Assembly (NCBI GenBank): GCA_964537285.1
Contig: CAZHZT010000149.1
Span: forward strand, 1-12,892
Length of the DNA: 12,892 bases
From: CAZHZT01 sp964537285
Lineage (GTDB): Bacteria > Bacteroidota > Bacteroidia > Chitinophagales > Saprospiraceae
Direction: 5' to 3'
Positions 1 through 7,793 of this stretch are shown here, piece by piece; positions within the stretch are counted from its first letter, which is position 1, and each line of letters opens with the position of its first letter. Below the pieces are notes generated by a model that saw nothing but the letters and a program-made list of their open reading frames with translations, ran no database searches and was not told the DNA's origin. The translations under genes were made by a program, and so were the position numbers.

Positions 1-3
1 TGG

Positions 4-23
4 GTCCCGAAGGCATTCGGGAC
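4..23. other. Short perfect hairpin at window edge
   Basis: GTCCCGAA at 4-11 and TTCGGGAC at 16-23 form a perfect 8-bp stem around the loop GGCA. It lies 80 bp beyond the stop codon of the permease gene, which is read toward it, so it could be part of a terminator or the inner end of a larger palindrome like those elsewhere in this window. The sequence beyond position 1, where a T-tract on the minus strand would lie, is not available. The stretch 24-103 shows nothing else recognisable. Confidence 0.45.
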
Positions 24-103
24 AAGTTATGCCTACGTTTTCCGCCTAGCCTGATAAAAAAATTACTTCGCAAAATTTGGGTAGCTTATTAATTGCCTAA
101 TCC

Positions 104-1276
104 CTAAGTAAACAATCGCTCTACATTTTTCTTAATGCTCATCTGGTTAATTAGAATAAATAATGCTGAAAATACAAAAAATGCTATAACGACCAACCAA
201 GAAGGAAATGCGGATAACTCAAAGCCCTGGGTACTAAGCCAATTCACAAAGATTAAGCGCCATGCAAAGAATAATAATACCGTTACTCCTAAAGCAATCC
301 CAAAAAGGATAAACAATCTTTTACTTAGTAAACCACTGATCTGCACTGTTTTGTAACCCAGTTGGAGCAGTAATTGAATCTGACTTCGGGAACGTGCTAC
401 GATAAGCCGAAAATTTAATAAAAAGATCAGAAACGCCAGGAGAATAATAATGGCTCCGATCAGGCCAATGATCCCAATAATTAAGCGGATTAAGGTGCCT
501 ACCTGCCCACCGATCAGTTTTCGGCTGCTGACATCATAGTTGTTCTTATCCAGGAAATCCGCTAAAGTCTTTGAATAGGGATTATTGACTTCTAATATAA
601 GACGGGAAGGCTTTTGTTCTCCGCTGCCAAAACGATCATTCGCCCAATTCATAAAAGATTGGGGAACAAGGATGGAGTTAAATCGATCACTAAAACCTAT
701 AATGCGGCCCTGAAAGGTTTGCCTTCTTCCTTTTCCTTGAATCGTGATTTCCATCCGGACATTCTTAATGGTGCCGGGAGTAAATTGCGGTAGGCCCTGG
801 CTAGGAGCAAACCCAAAATTATAAAGAGCCAGATAATCCCTGGAAAGAATAATGGGGAGCTCAATCTCTTTCGGAGACCAATCCCAGTTTCTGGTGGAAA
901 CATCCAGGTAATCATCCGGCACGGATTCGAAGAACAAATCTGTATAAAAACCAATGGTGCTGCTGGAAGCTCTGACTTTGTATTTATTGGAGGAAAAAAG
1001 GCCTATGCTTTTTACAAACTCCTTTGTTTTTAAATCTTCAATTTCCTGATCCGTAAATCCGGCACTTACGCCGATGGTATTAAAAATATTTACTTGTTTG
1101 TTGATGATGACGTATTTGTCCTCGCCTCCCTTACCTTTTGTGGTTAGGGCAGTAAAATCTACAAAAACCTGAAGGGCTATCAGCAGAAGTGTCAGGCCGG
1201 CAATGAGGCCAATAACAGCCCCGGTGGTTTGGCCTTGATTCGTGGATTGGCGCAGGAGCTTATTCGTCAGTTGCAT
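104..1276 (-). CDS. MacB/FtsX-like ABC transporter permease subunit
   Basis: The 390-residue protein has the layout of MacB/LolC/FtsX-type permeases: one N-terminal membrane helix (about residues 20-41), a large extracytoplasmic domain (about 42-260), then three helices (about 263-289, 320-345 and 357-377). A short basic cytoplasmic tail ends in NVERLFT. A charged cytoplasmic loop with RSRSQIQLLLQLGYKT (295-310) follows the second helix, the position where FtsX-family permeases contact their ATPase. Members of this family move lipoproteins, peptides or drugs, or act as mechanotransmission complexes. No ATPase gene is visible, so a partner must be encoded outside the window or elsewhere. The gene is divergent from guaA with only 35 bp between start codons. 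No clear promoter was found on its strand. The substrate cannot be deduced. The fold assignment is fairly safe, the role is not. Confidence 0.75.
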   Translation of the reverse strand: MQLTNKLLRQSTNQGQTTGAVIGLIAGLTLLLIALQVFVDFTALTTKGKGGEDKYVIINKQVNIFNTIGVSAGFTDQEIEDLKTKEFVKSIGLFSSNKYKVRASSSTIGFYTDLFFESVPDDYLDVSTRNWDWSPKEIELPIILSRDYLALYNFGFAPSQGLPQFTPGTIKNVRMEITIQGKGRRQTFQGRIIGFSDRFNSILVPQSFMNWANDRFGSGEQKPSRLILEVNNPYSKTLADFLDKNNYDVSSRKLIGGQVGTLIRLIIGIIGLIGAIIILLAFLIFLLNFRLIVARSRSQIQLLLQLGYKTVQISGLLSKRLFILFGIALGVTVLLFFAWRLIFVNWLSTQGFELSAFPSWLVVIAFFVFSALFILINQMSIKKNVERLFT

Positions 1277-1298
1277 AGGTAGCTCAGTTATTTTGTCG

Positions 1299-1306
1299 TA
1301 TCTTTG
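1299..1306 (+). promoter_or_regulatory. Bacteroidota-type -7 box for guaA
   Basis: TATCTTTG matches the Bacteroidota -7 consensus TAnnTTTG and ends 5 bp before the guaA ATG at 1312. A convincing -33 TTG element at normal spacing was not found. If this box is used, transcription would begin within a few bases of the start codon, giving a leaderless or nearly leaderless guaA message. There is no Shine-Dalgarno sequence here. Confidence 0.5.
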
Positions 1307-1311
1307 CGATT

Positions 1312-2853
1312 ATGAATGAAAAAGTAATCATCTTCGATTTTGGCTCTCAATATACTCAATTAATTGCCCGTAGGGTAAGAGAGCTCAATATTTACAGCGA
1401 AATCGTTCCGTTTAATAGTCAGCCTGAAATCGATGAAAAAGTGAAAGCCGTCATTCTGTCCGGTAGCCCTTTTTCAGTAACAGAAGAAAAGGCCCTTAAA
1501 ATGGAACTGGAGCCTTTGTTGGGTAAACGACCAATTCTGGGTATTTGTTATGGAGCACAACTGATCGCCCAAAATTTAGGAGGACATGTGCTCCCTTCCA
1601 ATAAACGCGAATACGGAAAAGCTAAGCTTTCTCAAATACACGATAAGGCCGATCTTTTTGAAGGGGTAAGTGTGGATTCGCAAGTATGGATGTCCCACGG
1701 AGATACTATTGATCAGATTCCGGAAAATTTTGAACTGCTGGCAAGCACCTCTTCTATAGAAGTAGCTGCTTTTCGGAGTAAAGAGGGGGCTTTCGAAAAG
1801 CCTGTCTTTTGTTTGCAATTTCACCCTGAAGTGACACACAGCCTTGATGGTAAAAAAGTTTTGGAAAACTTTTTATACCGTATAGCCGATTGCAAAGGGG
1901 ATTGGACGCCTGCCTCCTTTATTGAGGAAACAGTCGAGAAGCTCCGGGTAAAAGTCGGCAAAGAAAAAGTGTTGATGGCGCTTTCCGGAGGAGTCGATTC
2001 TACCGTTGGTGCAATGCTGTTGCACAGAGCAATAGGCGATCAGCTTCTGTGCTTTTTTGTGGATAATGGCCTGCTTCGCAAGAATGAATTCGAACAAGTC
2101 CTCAAATCTTATGAAGGAATGGGGCTTAATATAGAAGGCGTTGATGCCAAACAACGCTTCTGGAACGCACTCGAAGGAATCAGCGATCCGGAAAAGAAGC
2201 GTAAAACGATCGGGTGCCTTTTTATAGAAATTTTTGAAGAGGAAGCCGAACAGCATCCGGAAGTGAGTTGGCTGGGGCAAGGTACAATATATCCGGATGT
2301 GATTGAGTCTGTTTCAGTACATGGGCCATCCGTAACGATTAAATCGCATCATAATGTGGGCGGTTTACCGGAAAAATTGAACCTCAAAATAATAGAGCCG
2401 CTAAGAATGTTGTTTAAAGATGAAGTGCGCGAAGTGGGGGCGGAGCTAGGCATTCCAAAAATGATCCTCGGGCGGCACCCCTTCCCCGGGCCTGGTTTAG
2501 CCATTCGTATATTAGGGGATATCACACCAGAAAAAGTGGCTTTGCTTCAGGAGGCAGACGATATTTTTGTTTCGCTTCTGCGTAAACACGAGCTGTACGA
2601 CCAAGTCTGGCAATCAGGTGCCGTGTTGTTACCTGTTCAATCCGTTGGTGTGATGGGAGATGAACGAACCTATGAAAAAACGGTGGTCTTAAGGGCCGTT
2701 AACTCCCGGGATGGGATGACAGCCGAGTGGAGCCGCCTGCCACATGAGTTTTTAGCAGAAGTTTCTAGCACAATTATTAATAATGTAAAAGGCATAAACA
2801 GAGTAGTCTATGATATCAGTACCAAACCGCCTGCTACCATTGAATGGGAATAA
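1312..2853 (+). CDS. guaA: GMP synthase (glutamine-hydrolysing)
   Basis: GuaA converts XMP, ATP and glutamine to GMP in the cytoplasm, the last step of de novo guanine nucleotide synthesis. The 513-residue product is full length for the family. The N-terminal class I glutamine amidotransferase domain (about 1-195) shows the nucleophile Cys79 in GICYGAQ and the catalytic His171-Pro-Glu173 in FHPEV. The ATP-pyrophosphatase domain follows, with the PP-loop SGGVDS at 225-230. The C-terminal dimerisation/XMP-binding domain carries HPFPGPGLAIR and ends in KPPATIEWE, the typical end of the family. The ATG at 1312 is chosen because the protein begins there with the conserved pattern IIFDFGSQYTQLIARR and no earlier in-frame start fits the 35-bp gap. 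The 3' end overlaps the next gene by 44 bp, so the two are probably cotranscribed. Confidence 0.98.
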   Translation: MNEKVIIFDFGSQYTQLIARRVRELNIYSEIVPFNSQPEIDEKVKAVILSGSPFSVTEEKALKMELEPLLGKRPILGICYGAQLIAQNLGGHVLPSNKREYGKAKLSQIHDKADLFEGVSVDSQVWMSHGDTIDQIPENFELLASTSSIEVAAFRSKEGAFEKPVFCLQFHPEVTHSLDGKKVLENFLYRIADCKGDWTPASFIEETVEKLRVKVGKEKVLMALSGGVDSTVGAMLLHRAIGDQLLCFFVDNGLLRKNEFEQVLKSYEGMGLNIEGVDAKQRFWNALEGISDPEKKRKTIGCLFIEIFEEEAEQHPEVSWLGQGTIYPDVIESVSVHGPSVTIKSHHNVGGLPEKLNLKIIEPLRMLFKDEVREVGAELGIPKMILGRHPFPGPGLAIRILGDITPEKVALLQEADDIFVSLLRKHELYDQVWQSGAVLLPVQSVGVMGDERTYEKTVVLRAVNSRDGMTAEWSRLPHEFLAEVSSTIINNVKGINRVVYDISTKPPATIEWE

Positions 2854-4270
2854 ATTAGGATTGTTTTTATTTTTATCCCTGTTTTTTTTCAGTGCTTGCG
2901 GGATCTTCAATGGTTCATCAAAACCTGAACCCCGTCAAGAGAATGAAGAACTCGATATTATTGAAGGAAAACGGAAGTATAATTCCGAAACCGGCGAATG
3001 GGAATATGTCACTGAGGTGGAAGGAAAAGTAGATACCCTAGAACTCGAAATTATTCCTGCAGATGAAGAGCCTCCCATCTCTTCTGATGAAACAGACAAA
3101 ATGGAGGAAGCAAAGAATGAAAGGGATGATGTTAGAAGAACCTCTTTCAAGCTCGCTTACTTATTACCCTTTCTGTCCAATCGCTTTGATCCTTATGAAA
3201 ATGAACTGGACCAACGTTCTGTAATCTTTCTTAATTTTTATGAAGGCGTTAAAATGGCTTTGGACTCCCTTCAAAAATACAATCTGGAGCTGGAAGTCAG
3301 GGTTTATGATACGAAAGCCTCTCCGCGGGAAGTCGCAAATATCCTGGAACAACCTGAATTCGAAGAAGTAGATGTGGTCATAGGTCCTTACCGAAGTATG
3401 AACACACAAATAGTATCCAATTTTACGAAAAAAAATAAGCGAATTCACATCTCTCCCTTCCTTGCTGACACCGAAAAAACTACAGAACATCCTTCTTTTG
3501 TGCAAATAACTCCCTCTTTCAGAGCACATAGCGAAGCTATTGTAAAAAATGCACGGAAGTATTTTTTAAAAGAGCAAATTGTCCTTATTTGTCGGGATAA
3601 GCCTGAAGAAGTTGAAAGACTTGAGCTTTTTCAGGAAGCCAATGGAATGATCGATGGCTTGTTGGATTCTACTAGCAGACTAAAAGAGTTTATTGTTGAT
3701 GAAGAAGATGTCGACTTTACCAATGTTGACCTTAAGCCATTTTTTGATCAAAATGAGGAAGGGGATACCATGGCGTTTATCCTTCCTTCCTGGTCAAATG
3801 AGTCTTTTGTCTATTCATTTCTTAGAAAAATCAATATCGACCGAAAAGGGAAACCTGTCGTGGTATATGGCATGCCTCAATGGATGGATTTTGACCTGAT
3901 TAGCTACGAATACTACGAAAATCTGAATGTTCGTGTGAGTAGTTCAGAGTTTATTGATCGGGAAGACCCGGCGGTAAATGCTTTTCGCAAGGCATTCTAT
4001 AAACGGTATGGAATGCCTCCAACCTCTGAAGCGTTCCTCGGGTATGATGCTACGCTGTTTTTAGGAAAAATGCTCGCTCAGGATGGCTTTTATTTCTTTG
4101 AAAAGCTCGATGAGGAATACGGAATCTACTTACATAATCGATTTAATTTTGAAAGAGTAGTAAATGATCCTGAATCCGCAGAAGTCGATCCCGATAAATA
4201 TGATTATCTCGAAAATAAGCATATAAATATACTGGAGTTCAAAGATTATCAATTTCAAAAGATGAATTGA
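2810..4270 (+). CDS. Lipoprotein with type 1 periplasmic-binding-protein fold
   Basis: The product is 486 residues. A hydrophobic segment (about 17-28) ends in the lipobox FSAC with lipidated Cys30, so it is a lipoprotein. A strongly acidic, low-complexity linker (about 40-110) follows, then a domain from about 113 to the end. That domain resembles the receptor-family ligand-binding/Leu-Ile-Val-binding fold: LAYLLPFLSNRF, NFYEGVKMALDSL, VDVVIGPYRS, ISPFLAD and SEAFLGYDATLFLGKML. Such proteins bind small ligands, or, in the LpoA group, activate peptidoglycan synthases; which applies here cannot be told. The ATG at 2810 lies inside guaA. A TTG at codon 11 (2840) would shorten the overlap to 14 bp and still keep the signal peptide. 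The overlap suggests translational coupling to guaA, but no biochemical link to GMP synthesis is evident. A long palindrome begins just after its stop codon. Confidence 0.8.
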   Translation: MISVPNRLLPLNGNKLGLFLFLSLFFFSACGIFNGSSKPEPRQENEELDIIEGKRKYNSETGEWEYVTEVEGKVDTLELEIIPADEEPPISSDETDKMEEAKNERDDVRRTSFKLAYLLPFLSNRFDPYENELDQRSVIFLNFYEGVKMALDSLQKYNLELEVRVYDTKASPREVANILEQPEFEEVDVVIGPYRSMNTQIVSNFTKKNKRIHISPFLADTEKTTEHPSFVQITPSFRAHSEAIVKNARKYFLKEQIVLICRDKPEEVERLELFQEANGMIDGLLDSTSRLKEFIVDEEDVDFTNVDLKPFFDQNEEGDTMAFILPSWSNESFVYSFLRKINIDRKGKPVVVYGMPQWMDFDLISYEYYENLNVRVSSSEFIDREDPAVNAFRKAFYKRYGMPPTSEAFLGYDATLFLGKMLAQDGFYFFEKLDEEYGIYLHNRFNFERVVNDPESAEVDPDKYDYLENKHINILEFKDYQFQKMN

Positions 4271-4273
4271 TAA

Positions 4274-4447
4274 TAGACTTGTTCTGTAGATGCTTGATGG
4301 GTGCATTTCATTTTGTCGCTGTTCTTGAGAAGGTGTTTTCTTTGGATAGAAGCACGCGCTGTCGCGTGCCTTTCTCCAACAATAATCTTTTCTCTTGCAG
4401 GTAGCGGCAAAATGAAATGCCTCCATCAGGCACCTACAGAACAAGTC
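4274..4447. repeat. Palindrome A: 174-bp imperfect inverted repeat with nested hairpin
   Basis: The outer arms at 4276-4321 and 4402-4447 pair over 46 positions with about 6 mismatches. The next two bases outward (TA) also pair once the neighbouring mobile element is removed. In the middle, GCACGCG (4352-4358) and CGCGTGC (4363-4369) form a perfect 7-bp hairpin with loop CTGT. It starts within 4 bp of the lipoprotein stop codon and could act as a terminator or RNA 3'-end stabiliser, although it has no simple T-tract. Its right terminus, AACAAGTC at 4440-4447, was duplicated when the adjacent 112-bp element inserted. No direct repeat of its own is convincing. Confidence 0.8.
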
Positions 4448-4559
4448 CGTTCTTTGACAAATTGTGTGGAACTTCAAAATAATAAGCCTTCAATGCTCTT
4501 TTGGCTGAAAAGATTATCATTTTGAAGTTCCATTTTTTCACAATTTATGTCAAAGAACT
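4448..4559 (-). mobile_element. MITE-like palindromic element, copy 1 (112 bp)
   Basis: This copy is in reverse orientation to the other two. The perfect 8-bp direct repeats AACAAGTC at 4440-4447 and 4560-4567 flank it. Its reverse complement starts with GTTCTTTGACATAAATTGTG after one variable base and ends with CACAATTTGTCAAAGAAC plus G. The extra TA in one terminal repeat is what sets orientation. The interior is also self-complementary (CTTCAAAATAATAAGCCTT near 4471-4489 against a matching arm near 4513-4530), so almost the whole element can fold. It has no open reading frame and would need a transposase supplied in trans. It inserted at the right end of palindrome A, upstream of the hydrolase gene. 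Confidence 0.88.
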
Positions 4560-4589
4560 AACAAGTCTAATGAATAAATTAAAAAAAAT

Positions 4590-5414
4590 ATGAAAATAAG
4601 CACTATAGATACGGGGTTCTTCAAGTTAGACGGCGGAGCCATGTTCGGGGTGGTTCCCAAGCGTCTCTGGCAACGGATGAACGAACCGGATGGCAATAAC
4701 ATGTGTACCTGGGCTATGCGTTGCTTGCTAATCGAATCCGGGGATAGAAAGATACTAGTGGATACTGGTATCGGAGATAAACAGGATGATAGGTTTCGAA
4801 AACATTTCGAACCGCATGGCATAGAAACATTGAATCGTTCCATTGCTCAAAACGGACTGTCAGCTGAGGAAATAACAGATGTATTCCTGACCCATCTTCA
4901 TTTTGACCATTGTGGTGGTGCGGTAAAAAAAGACGATCAAGGAAATTTATTGCCTGCCTTCCCTAATGCTACTTACTGGACCAATGAAGTACACTTCAAC
5001 TGGGCAATGGAACCCAATGCCCGGGAGAAAGCCAGCTTTTTAATGGAAAATTTTGTCCCTTTGAAAGAAGCTGGGGTGCTTCGCTTTATTGATGTTCAAA
5101 AGGAAGCACTGGAATGGATGGGGGGGGTAAAAGTTCATTTCTTATACGGTCATACAGAAGCTATGATGATGCTGGAATTGGGAGCTGAATCAGAGAAAAT
5201 GTACTATTGTGCAGATCTTATTCCTTCCTCTTTTCATGTCGGAATGCCTTATGTAATGGCTTATGATGTAAGGCCTCTAATGACCATGGAAGAAAAAGGC
5301 TTCATTTTAAGTAAAGCGCTGGATGAGGATGCTCAATTGATATTTGAACATGACCCAAAAGTAGGAATGGCGGGCTTGCGGAAGGATGATAGAGGAAGAA
5401 TAGTTTTGAAATAA
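4590..5414 (+). CDS. MBL-fold metallohydrolase, YtnP/lactonase-like
   Basis: The 274-residue protein has no signal peptide and is probably cytoplasmic. It carries the metallo-beta-lactamase zinc motif HLHFDH (His102, His104, Asp106, His107), with further likely ligands His188 (YGHTEA), Asp209 (CADL) and His254 (FEHDP). This full set implies a two-metal active hydrolase. The N-terminal DGGAMFGVVPK block and the length recall the Bacillus YtnP group, described as quorum-quenching acyl-homoserine-lactone lactonases. The true substrate here is unknown. The ATG at 4590 follows an A-rich stretch. With palindrome A and the mobile element subtracted, the gap to the upstream lipoprotein gene would be only about 27 bp, so the gene may once have closed the guaA operon. 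Its TAA stop codon is the first triplet of palindrome C. Confidence 0.9.
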   Translation: MKISTIDTGFFKLDGGAMFGVVPKRLWQRMNEPDGNNMCTWAMRCLLIESGDRKILVDTGIGDKQDDRFRKHFEPHGIETLNRSIAQNGLSAEEITDVFLTHLHFDHCGGAVKKDDQGNLLPAFPNATYWTNEVHFNWAMEPNAREKASFLMENFVPLKEAGVLRFIDVQKEALEWMGGVKVHFLYGHTEAMMMLELGAESEKMYYCADLIPSSFHVGMPYVMAYDVRPLMTMEEKGFILSKALDEDAQLIFEHDPKVGMAGLRKDDRGRIVLK

Positions 5415-5580
5415 AGAGGCTGCCTGATAAATATGTTCGTCGCGATTGGGAAGAGAATTTTCTATTGAGGGGTGTTCTTTTTTTTAAATTTTTACTAAAA
5501 ATTTAAAAAAAAGAACACCCCTCAATAAAGAAAATTTTCTCCCAGTCGCGACGAACATATTTATCAGGCAGCCTCTTTTA
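5412..5580. repeat. Palindrome C: ~169-bp near-perfect inverted repeat between convergent genes
   Basis: Arms of about 82 bp meet at a 3-base loop (ACT, 5494-5496). The inner part from GTTC at 5474-5477 to GAAC at 5513-5516 is perfect and includes T8-AAA-T5 against A5-TTT-A8. The outer arms, which include GAGGCTGCCTGATAAATATG and its complement, differ by only a few substitutions and small indels. The repeat begins at the hydrolase stop codon and ends 10 bp from the DUF5689 gene's stop, so it fills the whole convergent gap. A bidirectional transcription terminator is the obvious role, since each strand has a T-run in the stem, but it is far longer than a usual terminator. No flanking target duplication is seen. 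Confidence 0.85.
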
Positions 5581-5590
5581 CAGGTTTTTA

Positions 5591-7606
5591 CTATTGAATA
5601 TCATTGATGTTTCTCATGTTGACCTGTAAATCAGTACCAAATTGAGAAACAATTCCTGTCAGTGTGACTGGTGTACCCGGTACAGGTTCATCGGCAAAAG
5701 AGGCGTCATTGAAGGTAAACATCAACATACTCCCGCTTGGATCCATCAGGTTCAAAGTTCCCGCAAAGGTAGAGCTACCGGAGATGGTTACATCAGAGAT
5801 TTGTACCAAGGTTGACTCCAGCGCTTCAAAATTGTCCAGGATATTTTGAAAGGTTGTCACATTCGGAGTGATGCTGCCGGTTCCGGTTACGGTAGCATTG
5901 CCAAGAGATACTCCATTGACCTGTAAAGTGTTGTTAAACTCAGAAAGCTCAAGGCCTGAAACAGATATTTCTACTTCATCTCCCTGGTTGAAAGAATGCT
6001 GAGCTGAAAAGCGTACTACTATTCCTGCTGTTCCATCCTGGATAGTGATATTCTGCTCATTGACATTATTGCCAACGCGATCCGAAATGACTGTGCCTTT
6101 TATTTTACCGTTAGGAGCTGTGCTGCCCCCCCCTGTGAAGACATCTTTAAGTTCCTGAATAGTAATGGGGTCATCTCCACCACCACCAGTACCACCTTCA
6201 ACATCGTCGCGATTACGGATATTGATTTGAGGATCGTTGAACTGAGAAACAATACCTGTAACATTTACCTCCCCTGATGGCAGAGCATCACCGGAAAAAT
6301 TAGCGGCGCTTCTGGTAAACATAAGAATGGAACCGGTAGCATCCTCAACGGTAATCGAGCCGTTGAAAGTAGTGCCGCCGGAAAGAGTGGCACCCTCTAT
6401 TTTAATCAGGGTAGATTCCCAGTCTTCAAAGTTATTCGTAATTTCCTGGATCGTTGCTACTCTGGGCGTTACTTCACCCGTTCCGGTTACAGTGGCATTT
6501 TCATTAGGAATATTATTGATTTGTAATAATCCATTAAATTCAGATAGCTCCAGGCCTGCAACTGCGACAAAAAGCTTATCGCCCAGAGCAAAGTTATGTG
6601 CATCGTTAAAACGAAGAACGATACCGCCTGTAGCATCCTGAATAACCAGGTTCTGATCGACAATATTGTTATTGCTGCCATCAGAAATTACGGTTCCTTC
6701 AATAAATGCAGCAGAAACGGAAGTAGCACCTAAGATAAAATCATTGCGAATGTTGATGATGTCCTGAGCATCGCATCCATCAGCAGCACAACGGGGGCCT
6801 TCCATATTCAAATCGTTCATATCGCGAATAGTAATTTGGCGTGTAGTAGTAAATACACCAAAGATCGCCGTTATAGAACCATTGCCTGTTGGGGCAGGCA
6901 TGAAGGCGAAATCCGCAAATCCGCTGGTACGCATTTCGATTGTATTATTGTTACAATCATTTATTACGGCATTTACAGACTCCTTATTGATGGCATCTGC
7001 CAGTTGATTACCAGCATTTTGACAAGCAAACTCTACGTTTTCCAGGCGTACGAGCATATTGGTTAATTCCAGTGTCGCCTGGTCGAAGTCACCGCTTTGA
7101 TAATTGGCCAGGTCGATAACTTGTGGCTCAATAATCAAATCTGCCGGGCCACCCGGTACAACATGGACACCCATGATGGGCTCCGGAATCTCATCGCCTT
7201 GCTCTGTAGCTGAGATTTGGTGCTTATTACTGAAATCCCCTACATATAAGTTTTTACAAATGACATAAGCTTTGGTACCTACAGGATAATCGAGGTATAC
7301 GTCATTTACATCGATGCGTACTTCAATTGCCGCTGTTTCATCCTGGATCACCAATGCCTTGAAAAAGTTGCCTGAGCGGTCGTTGGCCGTCACGGTTCCT
7401 TCAATGATTAGATCGTCTTCGATCAAGGTAGCATCTTCTTTTGCTATATCATGAAGCGCTTTTAATTCAGCAATCGTGGTATTGGATTGAATGCTGGGAA
7501 AATCCTGAACAGGTGGCTCTGCGAAATCATCTTCACAACCACTAATGAATAAAGCAGTAATGGCTAATACTGCCCAAAATGTCCATTGAAATAATGAATT
7601 TTTCAT
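5591..7606 (-). CDS. DUF5689-type surface lipoprotein with duplicated OB-like domain
   Basis: This 671-residue protein starts with a lipoprotein signal (lipobox ISGC, Cys24) followed by EDD. Acidic residues right after the cysteine occur in Bacteroidota surface-exposed lipoproteins, so outer-surface display is likely. Residues about 42-270 match DUF5689 in character (TIAELKALH, IIEGTVTAND, FFKALVIQDETAAIEVRID). Two copies of a second unit follow (about 281-470 and 480-671), joined by the linker GGTGGGGDD. GTVISD, GLELSEFN, ATVTGTG and GIVSQF recur exactly 200 residues apart. These beta-rich units resemble OB-fold modules that accompany secreted nucleases, so ligand binding, perhaps of nucleic acid, is inferred. 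It lies 187 bp downstream of the TonB receptor gene on the same strand. That gap drops to 67 bp without the inserted element, which suggests an operon. No own promoter box was found. Confidence 0.85.
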   Translation of the reverse strand: MKNSLFQWTFWAVLAITALFISGCEDDFAEPPVQDFPSIQSNTTIAELKALHDIAKEDATLIEDDLIIEGTVTANDRSGNFFKALVIQDETAAIEVRIDVNDVYLDYPVGTKAYVICKNLYVGDFSNKHQISATEQGDEIPEPIMGVHVVPGGPADLIIEPQVIDLANYQSGDFDQATLELTNMLVRLENVEFACQNAGNQLADAINKESVNAVINDCNNNTIEMRTSGFADFAFMPAPTGNGSITAIFGVFTTTRQITIRDMNDLNMEGPRCAADGCDAQDIINIRNDFILGATSVSAAFIEGTVISDGSNNNIVDQNLVIQDATGGIVLRFNDAHNFALGDKLFVAVAGLELSEFNGLLQINNIPNENATVTGTGEVTPRVATIQEITNNFEDWESTLIKIEGATLSGGTTFNGSITVEDATGSILMFTRSAANFSGDALPSGEVNVTGIVSQFNDPQINIRNRDDVEGGTGGGGDDPITIQELKDVFTGGGSTAPNGKIKGTVISDRVGNNVNEQNITIQDGTAGIVVRFSAQHSFNQGDEVEISVSGLELSEFNNTLQVNGVSLGNATVTGTGSITPNVTTFQNILDNFEALESTLVQISDVTISGSSTFAGTLNLMDPSGSMLMFTFNDASFADEPVPGTPVTLTGIVSQFGTDLQVNMRNINDIQ
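5594..6766 (-). repeat. In-frame tandem duplication inside the DUF5689 gene
   Basis: Codons for residues 281-470 (6197-6766) and 480-671 (5594-6169) encode two versions of one domain. Corresponding motifs are 200 residues apart without a gap from about residue 304 to 456: GTVISD 304/504, GLELSEFN 351/551, ATVTGTG 371/571 and GIVSQF 451/651. The DUF5689 region contains a more distant relative of the same start (IIEGTVTAND at 68). The protein identity between the two copies is partial, so the duplication is old. Confidence 0.8.
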
Positions 7607-7624
7607 TTTATTATTATGATTTTT

Positions 7625-7736
7625 GGTTCTTTGACATAAATTGTGATAAAATGGATTTTAAAAATGATAATCTCTTTAGCCGCCAGGGCATTCAGGTTTT
7701 ATCACTTTTAAACTCTACACAATTTGTCAAGGAACG
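7625..7736 (+). mobile_element. MITE-like palindromic element, copy 2 (112 bp)
   Basis: The element begins with GGTTCTTTGACATAAATTGTG-type terminal sequence and ends CACAATTTGTCAAGGAAC plus G. The perfect 8-bp direct repeats TGATTTTT at 7617-7624 and 7737-7744 flank it. It is the most divergent copy. Several interior stem changes are matched on the opposite arm: a C-G pair of copy 3 is T-A here, and another is A-T. It sits 10 bp upstream of the DUF5689 start codon, between that gene and the TonB receptor gene, where its hairpin would be part of the joint transcript. Confidence 0.88.
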
Positions 7737-7793
7737 TGATTTTTTATTTTTAAATTGATTTTACGAAACCCCTTAGTCTTTAGCCCTTCTCGT

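Noticed and set aside
4266..4575. A target duplication for palindrome A (ATTGATAA against ATGAATAA)
   Set aside because: Only 6 of 8 positions match in very AT-rich sequence, so it is not convincing.
4570..4593. Seven-codon reading frame whose TGA overlaps the hydrolase ATG, as in a leader peptide
   Set aside because: It consists almost only of Lys/Asn/Ile/Leu codons in an A-rich stretch and looks like chance. No attenuator structure follows it.
5412..5580. Palindrome C as another transposed element with target duplication
   Set aside because: No direct repeat of 3 bp or more was found directly at both ends, and its sequence is unrelated to the MITE family.
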